A stretch of 64,000 nucleotides of DNA, taken from NCBI GenBank assembly GCA_003600225.1, contig QZFT01000100.1, forward strand, positions 1 through 64,000. The letters are read 5' to 3'. The notes under the pieces were generated by a model. It was not told where the DNA came from. It did not search any database and saw nothing but the letters and a program-made list of their open reading frames with translations. Positions 34,946 to 43,958 of the stretch are shown here, one piece after another; position 1 is the stretch's first letter; the number at the start of each line of letters is the position of its first letter. Position numbers and translations under genes: made by a program. Source of the stretch: Pseudonocardiaceae bacterium YIM PH 21723 (GTDB lineage Bacteria; Actinomycetota; Actinomycetes; Mycobacteriales; Pseudonocardiaceae).

Positions 34946-37894
34946 GTGCTGGTACTCCACGCTGTGTGGACGGCAGCGGGCAGGTGCGCTCTGTGGGCCG
35001 AGGACTCGGCACTGCCCCAGCGTGAGCGCGGTGCCAAGGCCAGCAGCAAGGCGGTCCCCCACCCGTTCGCACTATCCGGGGCTCAGCTGCGTGACAAACT
35101 CGGTTGGGGGATAGTCGCGGAGTTGGATCTACATCTCCCGTCCTATGCCACGGCGCCCACCAGTTCACCCGAACTGGTACGTGATCCGATCTCCTCCGGC
35201 CCGTCGCCGCGCGGTGCCGTGCGCCAACGGCGCTGGACGGTGCCGATCGTCTATCTGGACCTGCCCGGTGACCTTCCGGAGGACCTCCGCCTCGGCGCGA
35301 GCGCCCGTTATCTGTGTCTGCTGGCCGAGTTCGCCGACGACCTGGTGACGCGCGGCCGGGTCGTGCCCTCCGTGGAAGGTGGCCTCAGCGCGCGCTGGCT
35401 GCCGGTCCTCACCGGGCTGGACTCCACCCGGTTCGCCGATCTGGTCCGGCGGATGCCGCCCGCGTTCCGCGCCACCCAGCCCGGCACGTCCGCCGAGGAC
35501 CTGCTGCTCACGGCGCTGCCGCACCTGGTCGACGGGCTGACCCGGGACACGCTGCGTGGCAGGCCGGACCGGGAGCCGACCACCATCACCGAGCGGTGGC
35601 TGTCCGCGCTGACCGGTGATCCCGCCCTGCCCGACGAGGCCGGTGAGCTGCGGCTTCCCCTCGAACAGTGGCGGGGCACGATCAACCAGCGCAGCCCGCT
35701 GCGCACCGTGCTGCGGCTGCGCAGTCCGCTGCAGTCGGTGCGCGAGGAGGACTGGCGGGTCGAATTCCTCATGCAGGCGATCGACGAGCCGAGCGTGCTG
35801 GTGCCCGCCGCCGAGGTGTGGCAGGGCGGGGTGCTGCATCGCTGGGTGGAGTTCCCGGAGGACCAGCTGCTGGCGGACCTCGGTCGCGCGGTGCGGATCT
35901 TCCCGGGACTGGACGCGGCGCTGTCCGGGAAGCGGCCCACGCACCTGATCACCGGCCTGGACGGCGCCTACGAGTTCCTGCGCGCGGCCGCGGAGCTGGA
36001 GCAGGCGGGGTTCGGCGTGCAGCTGCCGAGCTGGTGGAAGCAGGACCTGTCGCTGACGCTGACCGCGAGCAGCCCGCAGCAGGCGGGCACGGTCACCAAG
36101 GACGAGCACTTCCTGGGGTTGAAGGAGCTGGTCGACTACCGCTGGGAACTGGCGCTGGGCGACCGCGAGCTCACCGAGGCGGAGCTGACCGAGCTGGCCC
36201 AGGCGCAGGTGCCGCTGGTCCAGCTGCGTGGCCAGTGGGTCCACGTGGATCCGCAGCGGCTGGCCGCCGGGCTGCGGTTCCTGCGCAAGCAACGGGAGGG
36301 GCAGCTGACCGCGGGCGAGGTGCTGCAACGCGCCGGGCTGGTGCTGGACCTGCCGTGGGACGACGAGGGCATGCGGCTGCCGGTGAGCCGGGTGTACGCC
36401 GACGGCTGGCTGGGCGACCTGCTGTCCGGCACCGCGGAGCAGCAGCTGGAACCGATCGAGCCGCCCGCCGGATTCACGGCCGAGCTGCGGCCCTATCAGC
36501 AGCGCGGCCTGGCCTGGCTGGCGTTCATGGACGCGCTCGGGCTGGGTGCCTGCCTGGCCGATGACATGGGCCTCGGTAAGACCGTGCAGCTGCTGGCCCT
36601 CGAAGCCCACGTGCGCGCGCAGCGGTCTGATACCGGGCCGACGCTGGTGGTCTGCCCGATGTCGGTGGCCGGCAACTGGCAGCGGGAGGCGGCCCGGTTC
36701 GCGCCGATGCTGCGTACCCACGTGCACCACGGCAGCGAACGGGTCTCCGCAGGCCTGGCCGGGTATGACCTGGTGATCACCACCTATGCGCTCGCCACCC
36801 GGGACCGGGAGCTGCTGGCGGGCATCGGCTGGGAACGGGTGGTCCTGGACGAGGCGCAGAACATCAAGAACAGCGGAACCCAGCTGGCCGAGGCGGTACG
36901 CGAGTTCCCGGCGCGGCATCGGGTCGCGCTGACCGGCACCCCGGTGGAGAACCGGCTGGCCGAACTGTGGTCGATCATGGACTTCCTGAATCCCGGCCAG
37001 TTCGCCACGCTGAACACCTTCCGCGCGCGGTTCTCGGTGCCCATCGAGCGGCACGCCGATCAGAAGGCGGCCACCAGGCTGCGCCGGCTGACCGGCCCGT
37101 TCCTGCTGCGCAGGCTGAAGTCCGATCCGACGATCATCAGTGATCTGCCGGAGAAGGTGGAGATCACCCAGTACTGCCCGCTGACCACCGAGCAGGCCAC
37201 GCTGTACCAGGCGGTGGTGTCCGACATGCTGACCAAGATCAGCGAGAGCGAGGGCATCCAGCGGCGCGGGCTGATCCTGGCCACGATGACCAAGCTCAAG
37301 CAGGTGTGCAACCACCCGGCCCAGCTGCTCGGCGACGGGTCCCGGATCGCCGGGCGCTCCGGGAAACTGGAGCGCCTCGAAGCGATCCTGACCGAGGTGG
37401 TCGCCGAGGGCGACAAGGCGTTGTGCTTCACCCAGTACGTGCAGTTCGGCGGGATGCTGGTGCCGCACCTCGCCGCCCGGCTCGGCGTCGAGGTGCTGTT
37501 CCTGCACGGTGGCACCTCCAAGACCGCGCGGGAGGAGATGGTGCAGCGGTTCCAGACCAGCACGAAGCCGATGGTGTTCCTGCTGTCCCTCAAGGCCGGT
37601 GGCACCGGGCTCAACCTGACGGCGGCCAACCACGTGATCCACCTGGACCGCTGGTGGAACCCGGCGGTGGAGGACCAGGCCAGCGACCGGGCACACCGGA
37701 TCGGCGCGCGGCGGGATGTGCAGGTCCGCAAGCTCGTCTGCCTGGGCACGCTGGAGGAGAAGATCGACGCGATGATCTCCGACAAGCGGGCGCTGGCCGG
37801 GCTCGCGGTCGGCTCCGGCGAGGGCTGGCTGACCGAGCTGTCCACCGGCAGGCTGCGCGAACTGCTCACACTCACCGGGGAGAACGTGGAATGA
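34946..37894 (+). CDS. SNF2-family DEAD/DEAH helicase (HelZ-like)
   Basis: A 982-residue ATPase. The N-terminal half is the SNF2-associated region of actinobacterial HelZ proteins, opening with the VLVLHAVWTAAGRCALWAEDS signature (given in parts: VLVLHAVW, ALWAEDS) that decides the GTG start at 34946. The motor has motif I DDMGLGKT (about residue 540), the Walker B DEAQ box VVLDEAQNIKN (about 635) and the helicase C motifs GGTGLNLTAANHVIHLDRWW and DRAHRIGA. It translocates on DNA using ATP; the biological role is unknown. It is coupled by an ATGA overlap to a SWIM-domain protein. Confidence 0.9.
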   Translation: MLVLHAVWTAAGRCALWAEDSALPQRERGAKASSKAVPHPFALSGAQLRDKLGWGIVAELDLHLPSYATAPTSSPELVRDPISSGPSPRGAVRQRRWTVPIVYLDLPGDLPEDLRLGASARYLCLLAEFADDLVTRGRVVPSVEGGLSARWLPVLTGLDSTRFADLVRRMPPAFRATQPGTSAEDLLLTALPHLVDGLTRDTLRGRPDREPTTITERWLSALTGDPALPDEAGELRLPLEQWRGTINQRSPLRTVLRLRSPLQSVREEDWRVEFLMQAIDEPSVLVPAAEVWQGGVLHRWVEFPEDQLLADLGRAVRIFPGLDAALSGKRPTHLITGLDGAYEFLRAAAELEQAGFGVQLPSWWKQDLSLTLTASSPQQAGTVTKDEHFLGLKELVDYRWELALGDRELTEAELTELAQAQVPLVQLRGQWVHVDPQRLAAGLRFLRKQREGQLTAGEVLQRAGLVLDLPWDDEGMRLPVSRVYADGWLGDLLSGTAEQQLEPIEPPAGFTAELRPYQQRGLAWLAFMDALGLGACLADDMGLGKTVQLLALEAHVRAQRSDTGPTLVVCPMSVAGNWQREAARFAPMLRTHVHHGSERVSAGLAGYDLVITTYALATRDRELLAGIGWERVVLDEAQNIKNSGTQLAEAVREFPARHRVALTGTPVENRLAELWSIMDFLNPGQFATLNTFRARFSVPIERHADQKAATRLRRLTGPFLLRRLKSDPTIISDLPEKVEITQYCPLTTEQATLYQAVVSDMLTKISESEGIQRRGLILATMTKLKQVCNHPAQLLGDGSRIAGRSGKLERLEAILTEVVAEGDKALCFTQYVQFGGMLVPHLAARLGVEVLFLHGGTSKTAREEMVQRFQTSTKPMVFLLSLKAGGTGLNLTAANHVIHLDRWWNPAVEDQASDRAHRIGARRDVQVRKLVCLGTLEEKIDAMISDKRALAGLAVGSGEGWLTELSTGRLRELLTLTGENVE

Positions 37895-38610
37895 GCCGGA
37901 CCTGGTGGTCGGAGCGGTTCTTCGAGGCACTCGCCCGGTTCGGCATGGCCGACGGGCTCAAGCCCGGTCGGCTGCCCGCCAAACAGGGCGCGGTGCTGAG
38001 CCTGTCGCTGAGCACCGGCATCGTCACCGCGGCGGTCCAGGGCCTCGAGCGGACGCCGTACCGGTGCCGGATCGCGGTGAAGGCCTTCGAGCCCAACGAC
38101 TGGGCGCGGCTGGAGCGGGCGCTGTCCGGCCAGGCCCGGTTCGCCGCCGCGCTGCTGTCCGGCAGGATGCCCCTGGAGATCGAGTCGGTGCTGGACGAGC
38201 TGGGGCTCACCCTGTTCCCGCAGTCGCAGCGGGAACTGACGATGGACTGCTCCTGCATCGACTGGCAGGTGCCGTGCAAACACCTGGCCGCCGCCTGCCA
38301 TGTGCTGGCCGAGCGGTTCGACCAGGACCCGTTCCAGATCCTGGCCTGGCGGGGCCGTGGCCGGGACGAGCTGCTGGATCGGCTCCGGGAGCAGCGTTCC
38401 CGGCAACCGGCGCCGGCGCCCACCGCGCAGGCGGAGGATCCGGCCTCGTTCTGGCTGTTGCCGGAGGCGGACGGCGCACCTCCGCAACCCAGCGCCGCGA
38501 CCCGGCCGGACGCCCTGCTCGACCAGCTGGGACCGCTGTCGCTGACCGCCTACGGACGGCCTGTCATCGAGGCATTGCGCCCGATGTACCGCACCCTCTC
38601 CCGAAGTTGA
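37891..38610 (+). CDS. SWIM zinc finger domain protein
   Basis: A 239-residue protein. The SWIM motif CSCIDWQVPCKH (about 119-130) gives the CxC...CxH zinc ligands. The N-terminus (WWSERFFEALARFG) is typical of actinobacterial partners of SNF2 helicases. Its ATG overlaps the helicase stop. The last residues Arg-Ser-stop are encoded by the left arm of palindromic element copy D. The two proteins probably act as a complex on DNA; that is inference. Confidence 0.9.
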   Translation: MSRTWWSERFFEALARFGMADGLKPGRLPAKQGAVLSLSLSTGIVTAAVQGLERTPYRCRIAVKAFEPNDWARLERALSGQARFAAALLSGRMPLEIESVLDELGLTLFPQSQRELTMDCSCIDWQVPCKHLAAACHVLAERFDQDPFQILAWRGRGRDELLDRLREQRSRQPAPAPTAQAEDPASFWLLPEADGAPPQPSAATRPDALLDQLGPLSLTAYGRPVIEALRPMYRTLSRS

Positions 38611-38652
38611 CGATGTTCGGGGAACAGCGTTCCCGAACATCGTCAACTTCGG
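38601..38652. repeat. dispersed palindromic element, copy D
   Basis: Perfect 19-bp arms identical in sequence to those of copy A flank a loop that extends the stem (GGGGAAC against GTTCCC). Its left arm supplies the last two codons and TGA of the SWIM gene, and its right end lies 7 bp from the stop of the convergent secreted protein gene. Confidence 0.92.
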
Positions 38653-38659
38653 TAATCGA

Positions 38660-39007
38660 CTAGCAGTCGAACTTGACCTCATCGACGATCATGTTGTTCA
38701 GGTACGGCGTGGTCGTGTTCGGGAAGATGAAGAAGCTGCGAGCCTCACTCCCCCAGTGACCGGACACGATGGCCGTCTCGTCGGTGTGGTTCTCCACGCC
38801 GGCCAGCTTGAACCGGCCGCCGACCTGGTGCGTACCACAGCGGCGGAATTGCCGGGTACGGTCGTCGGAGGAGTGGATACACAGCGAGTCATCGGCGCAG
38901 GCGAGTGCGGACGAGGGGGCTGCGGTGGCGGATGTAGCTGCGGAAACCACCAGAACAGGCAGGGCGAACACGGTCGCGGTGAGCGACCGGATGAGCTTGA
39001 CGTACAT
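38660..39007 (-). CDS. secreted small cysteine-containing protein, peptidase inhibitor I36-like
   Basis: A 115-residue exported protein. The signal peptide runs to about ATA (28-30), and the mature part has four cysteines (ALACADD, SLCIHS, RRCGTH and the C-terminal residue). The CIHSSDDRTRQF segment and length resemble the peptidase inhibitor family I36 of actinobacteria, but the similarity is weak. It converges on the SWIM gene, with palindromic element copy D between. Confidence 0.65.
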   Translation of the reverse strand: MYVKLIRSLTATVFALPVLVVSAATSATAAPSSALACADDSLCIHSSDDRTRQFRRCGTHQVGGRFKLAGVENHTDETAIVSGHWGSEARSFFIFPNTTTPYLNNMIVDEVKFDC

Positions 39008-39144
39008 GACACCTCACTCAAATAGCAGGGGTTACGTAGGTCGTACGGTTTTCCACCACGTCCCGCACTGGTTCACCCGGTCGAACTTCAGTGCGGCGAG
39101 TGTCCGATCGCCGTACTGTCGGTGGTCGGGCGTTCAATAGCCCC

Positions 39145-40494
39145 ATGCCTCGCTGGGTGCTGCACATGGACATGGACGCGTTCTTCGCGTCCGTGGAACA
39201 ACTCACCCGTCCCACGCTGCGGGCCAGGCCCGTGCTGGTCGGCGGCGCCGGGCTGCGCGGCACCGTGGCGGGGGCCAGTTATCAGGCGCGGGCCTATGGC
39301 GCCCGGTCGGCGATGCCGATGGCCCAGGCGCGCAGGCTCTGCCCGCCCGCCGTCGTGCTGCCGCCGCGCTTCCGGGTGTACCAGGAGGCGAGCCACCGGG
39401 TCTTCGAGATCGTCCAGCAGGTGGCGCCGGTGCTGGAACACATCTCCATCGACGAGGCGTTCATGGAGCCGCCGGTGCTGGAGGGCGCGTCGGTGGCGGA
39501 CGTCGCCGAGTTCTGCGCGCACCTGCGGGCCAGGATCCGCGCGGAGGTGGGGCTGCCCGCCTCGGTGGGCGCCGGATCGGGCAAGCAACTGGCGAAGATC
39601 GCCTCCGAGCTGGCCAAGCCGGACGGGCTGCGGGTCATCGAGCACGGCACCGAACGGGCGATCCTGGACCCGCTGTCGGTGCGCGCGCTGTGGGGAATCG
39701 GCCCGGTGACCGCGGAGAAGCTGCACCGCATCGGCGTGGACACCGTCGGCCAGCTGGCCCGGCTACCCCTCACCGAGGTGGTCTCGTTGCTGGGCAAGGC
39801 GATCGGCACCGAGCTGCACCGACTGGCCCAGGGCGTGGACAACCGGCCGGTGTCCGCGCGCGGCGAGGCGAAACAGGTGTCGGCGGAGACCACGTTCGAG
39901 GTGGACATCCTGGACCCGATCCGGCTGGCGGTGATCACCGCCGAACAGGCCGAGCACGCGCATCGCCGGCTGCTGGCCTCGGCGCGGGCGGCCCGCACGG
40001 TGAGCGTGAAGATCCGCGACTCGGACTTCGCCACCATCAGCCGGTCGGAGACCATGCCCGCGGCCACCACCTCACTGGAACAGCTGACCGTGGTGGCGCA
40101 GCGGCTGGTGCGCACCGGAACCCCGTCCGGCACGGCGGTGCGGTTGATCGGGGTGTCGCTGTCCGGGCTGGCGACCACGGTGCAGGAGACGCTGTTCACC
40201 GAGGAGCAGCCCCTGGTAGAGGAGCGGCCGGTCAGCGTGGAGTCACCGCAGCCCAGCGTGACCCTGCGCGGGCCGGGACACTGGCGGGCCGGCGAGGACG
40301 TGCTGCATCCGGAGCTCGGCCACGGCTGGGTGCAGGGCGCGGGCAGTGGCCGGGTCACCGTGCGGTTCGAGACCGCGGACTCCGGGCCGGGTCAGGCGCA
40401 GACCTTCGGCATCGCGGATCCGTCGCTGACGCAGGCGGATCCGGTGGACTCGCTCCCTAGACGAACGGACGGCCCGTTGATCGCCGACGCTTGA
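39145..40494 (+). CDS. dinB: DNA polymerase IV (Y-family translesion polymerase)
   Basis: A 449-residue polymerase. MDMDAFFASVEQ carries the first catalytic aspartates and ISIDEAFME the second acid pair. ALWGIGPVTAEKLHRIGVDT is the helix-hairpin-helix thumb. The C-terminal extension (HPELGHGWVQGAGSGRVTVRF) occurs in actinobacterial DinB proteins and has no known role. No sliding-clamp motif is obvious at the end. ATG 39145 starts MPRWVLHMDMDAF. Its 3' end overlaps the convergent MpaB-like gene by 38 bp. Confidence 0.92.
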   Translation: MPRWVLHMDMDAFFASVEQLTRPTLRARPVLVGGAGLRGTVAGASYQARAYGARSAMPMAQARRLCPPAVVLPPRFRVYQEASHRVFEIVQQVAPVLEHISIDEAFMEPPVLEGASVADVAEFCAHLRARIRAEVGLPASVGAGSGKQLAKIASELAKPDGLRVIEHGTERAILDPLSVRALWGIGPVTAEKLHRIGVDTVGQLARLPLTEVVSLLGKAIGTELHRLAQGVDNRPVSARGEAKQVSAETTFEVDILDPIRLAVITAEQAEHAHRRLLASARAARTVSVKIRDSDFATISRSETMPAATTSLEQLTVVAQRLVRTGTPSGTAVRLIGVSLSGLATTVQETLFTEEQPLVEERPVSVESPQPSVTLRGPGHWRAGEDVLHPELGHGWVQGAGSGRVTVRFETADSGPGQAQTFGIADPSLTQADPVDSLPRRTDGPLIADA

Positions 40495-41308
40495 AGTCGC
40501 GCAGATAGGCGTTCCCGGGGAAGCGGCGCAGCGGCTCGGGCAGGATCATCGTGGTGCGATAGATGATCCGGAAGAGCCGCTCGAACCGGCGCTGCCGCCG
40601 ATCGTCCCAGTCCAGGCCGAGCAGGTCGCGGAACGACGGAGGCAGGAAGCCGGTGGTGACGAACCGGCCGAACGGGCGCATCAGCCACCCGGCGACCGGC
40701 AGGAACCGCAGGTCCACCATGTGGTTCCGCAGGTAGTCCCTGGTCAGCTCGTCGACCGCCATGGTCGGCAGCGTGCGGTCCCAGTAGACCTGGAACGCGG
40801 CGCGGTCGGCCGGCCACATCTCCGGCGGCACCTGAAGTGTGGTGGCGATCCGGCTGCTGTACCGGTAGATCGCGTCCTTGCGGTCCTCGGTGAGCGGTTC
40901 CCGGCGGTAGGCCAGCACATCGGAGAAGCCCTGGTAGATGCAGGCGGCCACCCACAGCTGGAGATCACGGCTGAACGCGTTGTACTTCACCTCGGCGCCG
41001 GGCTTGTTGCGCACCTGCCGGTGCTGGCCGTCCACCTCACTGCGCATCCAGCGGCGTTCCTCATCGGTGCCGAACAGGGCGACCGCGATGTAGCCCAGCG
41101 TGGTGCGCGCCCGCTTGATCGGGTGGTAGTCCAGCCGGCCACTGTCCACTGTCGACAAAGCGACCCCGTGCCCGATCGGCAACGCGGACAGCTGCATGAT
41201 CACGTTGGCCGGGCCGGCCAGGGCGGCGGCCGCGGACACCACCTCCCAGATCTCCGGTGGCGCTTCGTCCAGGGTCGGTTCGGTGAACTGCTCGGGCAGG
41301 GCGGTCAT
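40457..41308 (-). CDS. MpaB-family oxygenase (DUF2236)
   Basis: A 283-residue protein of the ER-bound oxygenase MpaB/latex-clearing-like DUF2236 family, which binds heme and oxidises hydrophobic substrates. It includes MQLSALPIGHGVALSTVDSG, the YNAFSRDLQLWVAACIYQG helix and MWPADRAAFQVYW. ATG 41308 is supported by GAGGAG upstream. A very similar paralogue precedes it by 14 bp, so the two form an operon. Substrate unknown. Confidence 0.86.
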   Translation of the reverse strand: MTALPEQFTEPTLDEAPPEIWEVVSAAAALAGPANVIMQLSALPIGHGVALSTVDSGRLDYHPIKRARTTLGYIAVALFGTDEERRWMRSEVDGQHRQVRNKPGAEVKYNAFSRDLQLWVAACIYQGFSDVLAYRREPLTEDRKDAIYRYSSRIATTLQVPPEMWPADRAAFQVYWDRTLPTMAVDELTRDYLRNHMVDLRFLPVAGWLMRPFGRFVTTGFLPPSFRDLLGLDWDDRRQRRFERLFRIIYRTTMILPEPLRRFPGNAYLRDFKRRRSTGRPFV

Positions 41309-41322
41309 CGGAGCTCCTCGAT

Positions 41323-42177
41323 CTAGACGAACGCCTGCTGCTTGCGCATCCGGCGGCGGAAGTCCCACAGGTAGAAGTTCCACGGGAAGTACCGCAGCGG
41401 GCCGGGCAGGGCGAGGTTGAGGCGGCAGATGGCCCGCACGACCCGGTCGAAGCGGCGTTGGCTGCGGTCGTCCCACTCCAGGTCCAGCAGCTCGCGGAAC
41501 GGCTGGTGCAGGAAGCCGACGCTGAAGAACCGGATCAGCGGGCGGGCCGGCCTGCGCAGGACCCACGGCAGGAAACCGGCGTCCACCACGATGTCCAGCA
41601 GGTATCGCTTCGAGATCTCGTCGACGGACATCCTGGGCAGCATGTCGTCCCAGTAGGCCCGGAACGCGGCGCGGTCGGCAGGCCACATCTCCGGGGTCAC
41701 CTGCAGCGTGGTGGCCAGCCGGGCGCTGTACCGGTAGACGGCGTCCATCCGGCTCTCGGTGATGTCCGGCTGCACGTAGGGCGCGAGGTCCGCCGCTCCC
41801 TGGTAGAGGCAGGCGGCCACCCACAGCTGGAGATCGCGGCTGAACGCGTTGTACTTCACCGCGGCGCCGGGTTCGGAGTGCACGTGCCGGTGCTGCTTGT
41901 CGATCTCGGACCGCATCCAGGCGCGTTCCTCGTCGGTGCCCATCATCGCCACCGCGAGATAGCTCATCGTGGTGCGGGCACGCTTGATCGGCCGCTTGTC
42001 GATCCGGCCGCTGTCCACTGTGGACAGGGCGACACCGTGCCCGACGGGGAGCCAGGCCAGCTGCATGACGATGTTCGCCTGTGCGGCCAGCGTCGACGCG
42101 AGGATGAAGTTGTTGCGGATCTCGGCCGGCAACTCGTCCAGTGGCGGATCAACCTGTTCCCTGCGGCTCGCGGTCAT
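41323..42177 (-). CDS. MpaB-family oxygenase (DUF2236), paralogue
   Basis: A 284-residue protein close to its downstream neighbour along its whole length (MQLAWLPVGHGVALSTVDSG, YNAFSRDLQLWVAACLYQG, MWPADRAAFRAYW). ATG 42177 is preferred because it has AAGGTG upstream and gives the same length as the paralogue; a GTG at 42243 would add 22 residues. It is divergent from a TetR regulator, which probably controls the pair. Confidence 0.86.
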   Translation of the reverse strand: MTASRREQVDPPLDELPAEIRNNFILASTLAAQANIVMQLAWLPVGHGVALSTVDSGRIDKRPIKRARTTMSYLAVAMMGTDEERAWMRSEIDKQHRHVHSEPGAAVKYNAFSRDLQLWVAACLYQGAADLAPYVQPDITESRMDAVYRYSARLATTLQVTPEMWPADRAAFRAYWDDMLPRMSVDEISKRYLLDIVVDAGFLPWVLRRPARPLIRFFSVGFLHQPFRELLDLEWDDRSQRRFDRVVRAICRLNLALPGPLRYFPWNFYLWDFRRRMRKQQAFV

Positions 42178-42297
42178 GACCTGCACCTTCGTCGGCGGGT
42201 TGGACAGCCGTGCAACAATGCGTTCAAAATGTAACTCTGTCACTCACGCTCGGCAAGGCCTGATTCAGCTGGACGTCGATCGGTAGGATCACCGGTG

Positions 42298-42912
42298 ATG
42301 AGCGAGGTACCTGAAGACCTGCTCGCGACCTCGGACGACCGGGTGGACGCGACCCAACGCAAGATCCTCGACGCGGCACGGACCGAGTTCGAGGCATTCG
42401 GCCTGCGCCGGGTCTCGATGGAGGACGTGGCCAAGCGGGCCGGTGTGCACCGGGTGACCGTCTACCGCCGGTTCGACAGCAAGAACACGCTGTTCAACGC
42501 GGTGATCACCCAACGGCTGCAGGAGTACCTGGTCGAGCTGGACGCCCGGCTCGACGCGACCGAGGGCGGGCTGGCCGAGGAGTTCGCCGAGGCCTTCGTG
42601 TTCGCGATGCACTTCGCCCGCACCGATCCGTTGATCACCCGGCTGCTGGCCAGCGAACCGGAGACCATCCTGCCGGTGGTCACCATGGACTCCGAGGCCC
42701 TGATGGGCATCGCGGTGACGATCCTGGCCGAGCGATTGCGGAATCACCCGGATGCGGCAGGCTGGCCCGCGGCTGAACCGGAGATCGTCGCCGAGCTGGC
42801 CATCCGGATCGGGTTGAGCCACGCGTTCAACCCGCACAGCGTGGCGTCACTGGCCACCGAGGAGGAACTGCGCGACTACGGCCGCCGATATCTGACCCGG
42901 CTCCTGCCCTGA
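42298..42912 (+). CDS. TetR family regulator
   Basis: A 204-residue regulator with the helix-turn-helix VSMEDVAKRAGVHRVTVYRR preceded by QRKILDAARTEFEAFGL. The C-terminal domain (about 65-204) is a ligand-binding helical bundle. It is divergent from the two MpaB-type oxygenase genes, the usual arrangement for a local repressor. The 3' end overlaps the convergent membrane protein gene by 37 bp. Confidence 0.88.
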   Translation: MSEVPEDLLATSDDRVDATQRKILDAARTEFEAFGLRRVSMEDVAKRAGVHRVTVYRRFDSKNTLFNAVITQRLQEYLVELDARLDATEGGLAEEFAEAFVFAMHFARTDPLITRLLASEPETILPVVTMDSEALMGIAVTILAERLRNHPDAAGWPAAEPEIVAELAIRIGLSHAFNPHSVASLATEEELRDYGRRYLTRLLP

Positions 42913-43868
42913 ACGACCCGGGCGGCGAGGACGATCAGCACCACCCCGAAGATCGCGGACACCGTGTTGCCGACCAGGTCGATGGGGTCGAATGCCGTTT
43001 CCACGACACCGCCGGGCCGATGGGGGAACGCGATCCAGAGGTAGGTCAGGAGCGCGCCGGCCGCCAGGCCGAGCCGGTGCGCGGCACCCCAGCCGGAGCA
43101 CCGGGACCAGCGCGCGACCAGAGCGAGCAGCACAGCGGTCACGACGCACCAGGCCGCCACACTCACCCACTGGGACAGCCGGGCGGGCCAGAACATCACC
43201 AGGGCGAGCAGCAGGCTGGTCAGCACCAGTGTGAGAACACCGACCAGCCACGGACTCGGCGCCCTCCGATCCAGAGGCCGCGGGCGGTACCGGACCGTGA
43301 ACGCGAGCGCGACCAGCGCGACGATCAGCACCACGGCACCGGCGTACTGGCCCGGGGTAGCCTCGAAATGGGACTCCATCCGCTTGCCCACAGACGCGAT
43401 GACCACACCGAAGGCGAACAGCACGCCGGTGACCGCCAATCCGATGCGGCCCAGCCACGGCACCGTGCGGCGCTCCGGTACGAACGTCTCGACCAGGGCG
43501 ATCGGCACGCAGATACTCCAGATGACGTGCAGGGACAGCACGGCCTGCACGATCGAGACATTGGTCCCGAGCGCCGGGAGGTACGCGTCGCCGGCGAGCG
43601 AGACCTGCGGGCTGAACGACGGGTTCCACAGCAGTAGATCGACCGGCCCCTCCTCCAGGAGTGCGTACGCCGTCGCGAGCAGCATGATCGCGGGCCAGCC
43701 CCGGCCGGCGCGCCGCACCGTCTCACGGATCAGCAGTGCGCCACCCCCGTACAGCGGTGCGTACGCCGGCAGTACGAAGAGGTAGTCGATCCGCAGGTTG
43801 CCGAGCAGGAACTCCCCCACGAGTGGCGCGAGCAGAAACAACCCCACCGCGGGCGCGACCCGACGCAT
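42876..43868 (-). CDS. integral membrane protein of unknown function
   Basis: A 330-residue protein with about nine or ten hydrophobic segments. Conserved-looking loops are LLWNPSFSPQVS and WIAFPHRPGGVVETAFDP. ATG 43868 is chosen because GGGGGA lies just upstream; an in-frame ATG at 43880 lacks a ribosome site. I do not recognise the family. It is divergent from the SnoaL/TetR operon with the palindromic operator between, so it may belong to the same regulon. Confidence 0.65.
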   Translation of the reverse strand: MRRVAPAVGLFLLAPLVGEFLLGNLRIDYLFVLPAYAPLYGGGALLIRETVRRAGRGWPAIMLLATAYALLEEGPVDLLLWNPSFSPQVSLAGDAYLPALGTNVSIVQAVLSLHVIWSICVPIALVETFVPERRTVPWLGRIGLAVTGVLFAFGVVIASVGKRMESHFEATPGQYAGAVVLIVALVALAFTVRYRPRPLDRRAPSPWLVGVLTLVLTSLLLALVMFWPARLSQWVSVAAWCVVTAVLLALVARWSRCSGWGAAHRLGLAAGALLTYLWIAFPHRPGGVVETAFDPIDLVGNTVSAIFGVVLIVLAARVVQGRSRVRYRRP

Positions 43869-43924
43869 CCGTTCCCCCATCTTCTCGACGCTAGCCCCCA
43901 CAACAGCCAGGCACAACGAGGGGT

Positions 43925-43948
43925 ATCTTTGACAGCACTGTCAAAGAT
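43925..43948. promoter_or_regulatory. 24-bp perfect palindrome, probable TetR operator
   Basis: Perfect 11-bp arms ATCTTTGACAG and CTGTCAAAGAT are separated by CA. The site lies 10 bp before the start of the SnoaL-like gene, within the spacer to the divergent membrane protein gene. The TetR gene two positions downstream is the likely ligand-controlled repressor binding here. Confidence 0.75.
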
Positions 43949-43958
43949 GGAGGTGGTC

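Noticed and set aside
35165-37930. 921-codon open frame on the minus strand
   Set aside because: It lies wholly opposite the SNF2 helicase gene, with low-complexity Gln/Arg/His-rich translation and no family signature.
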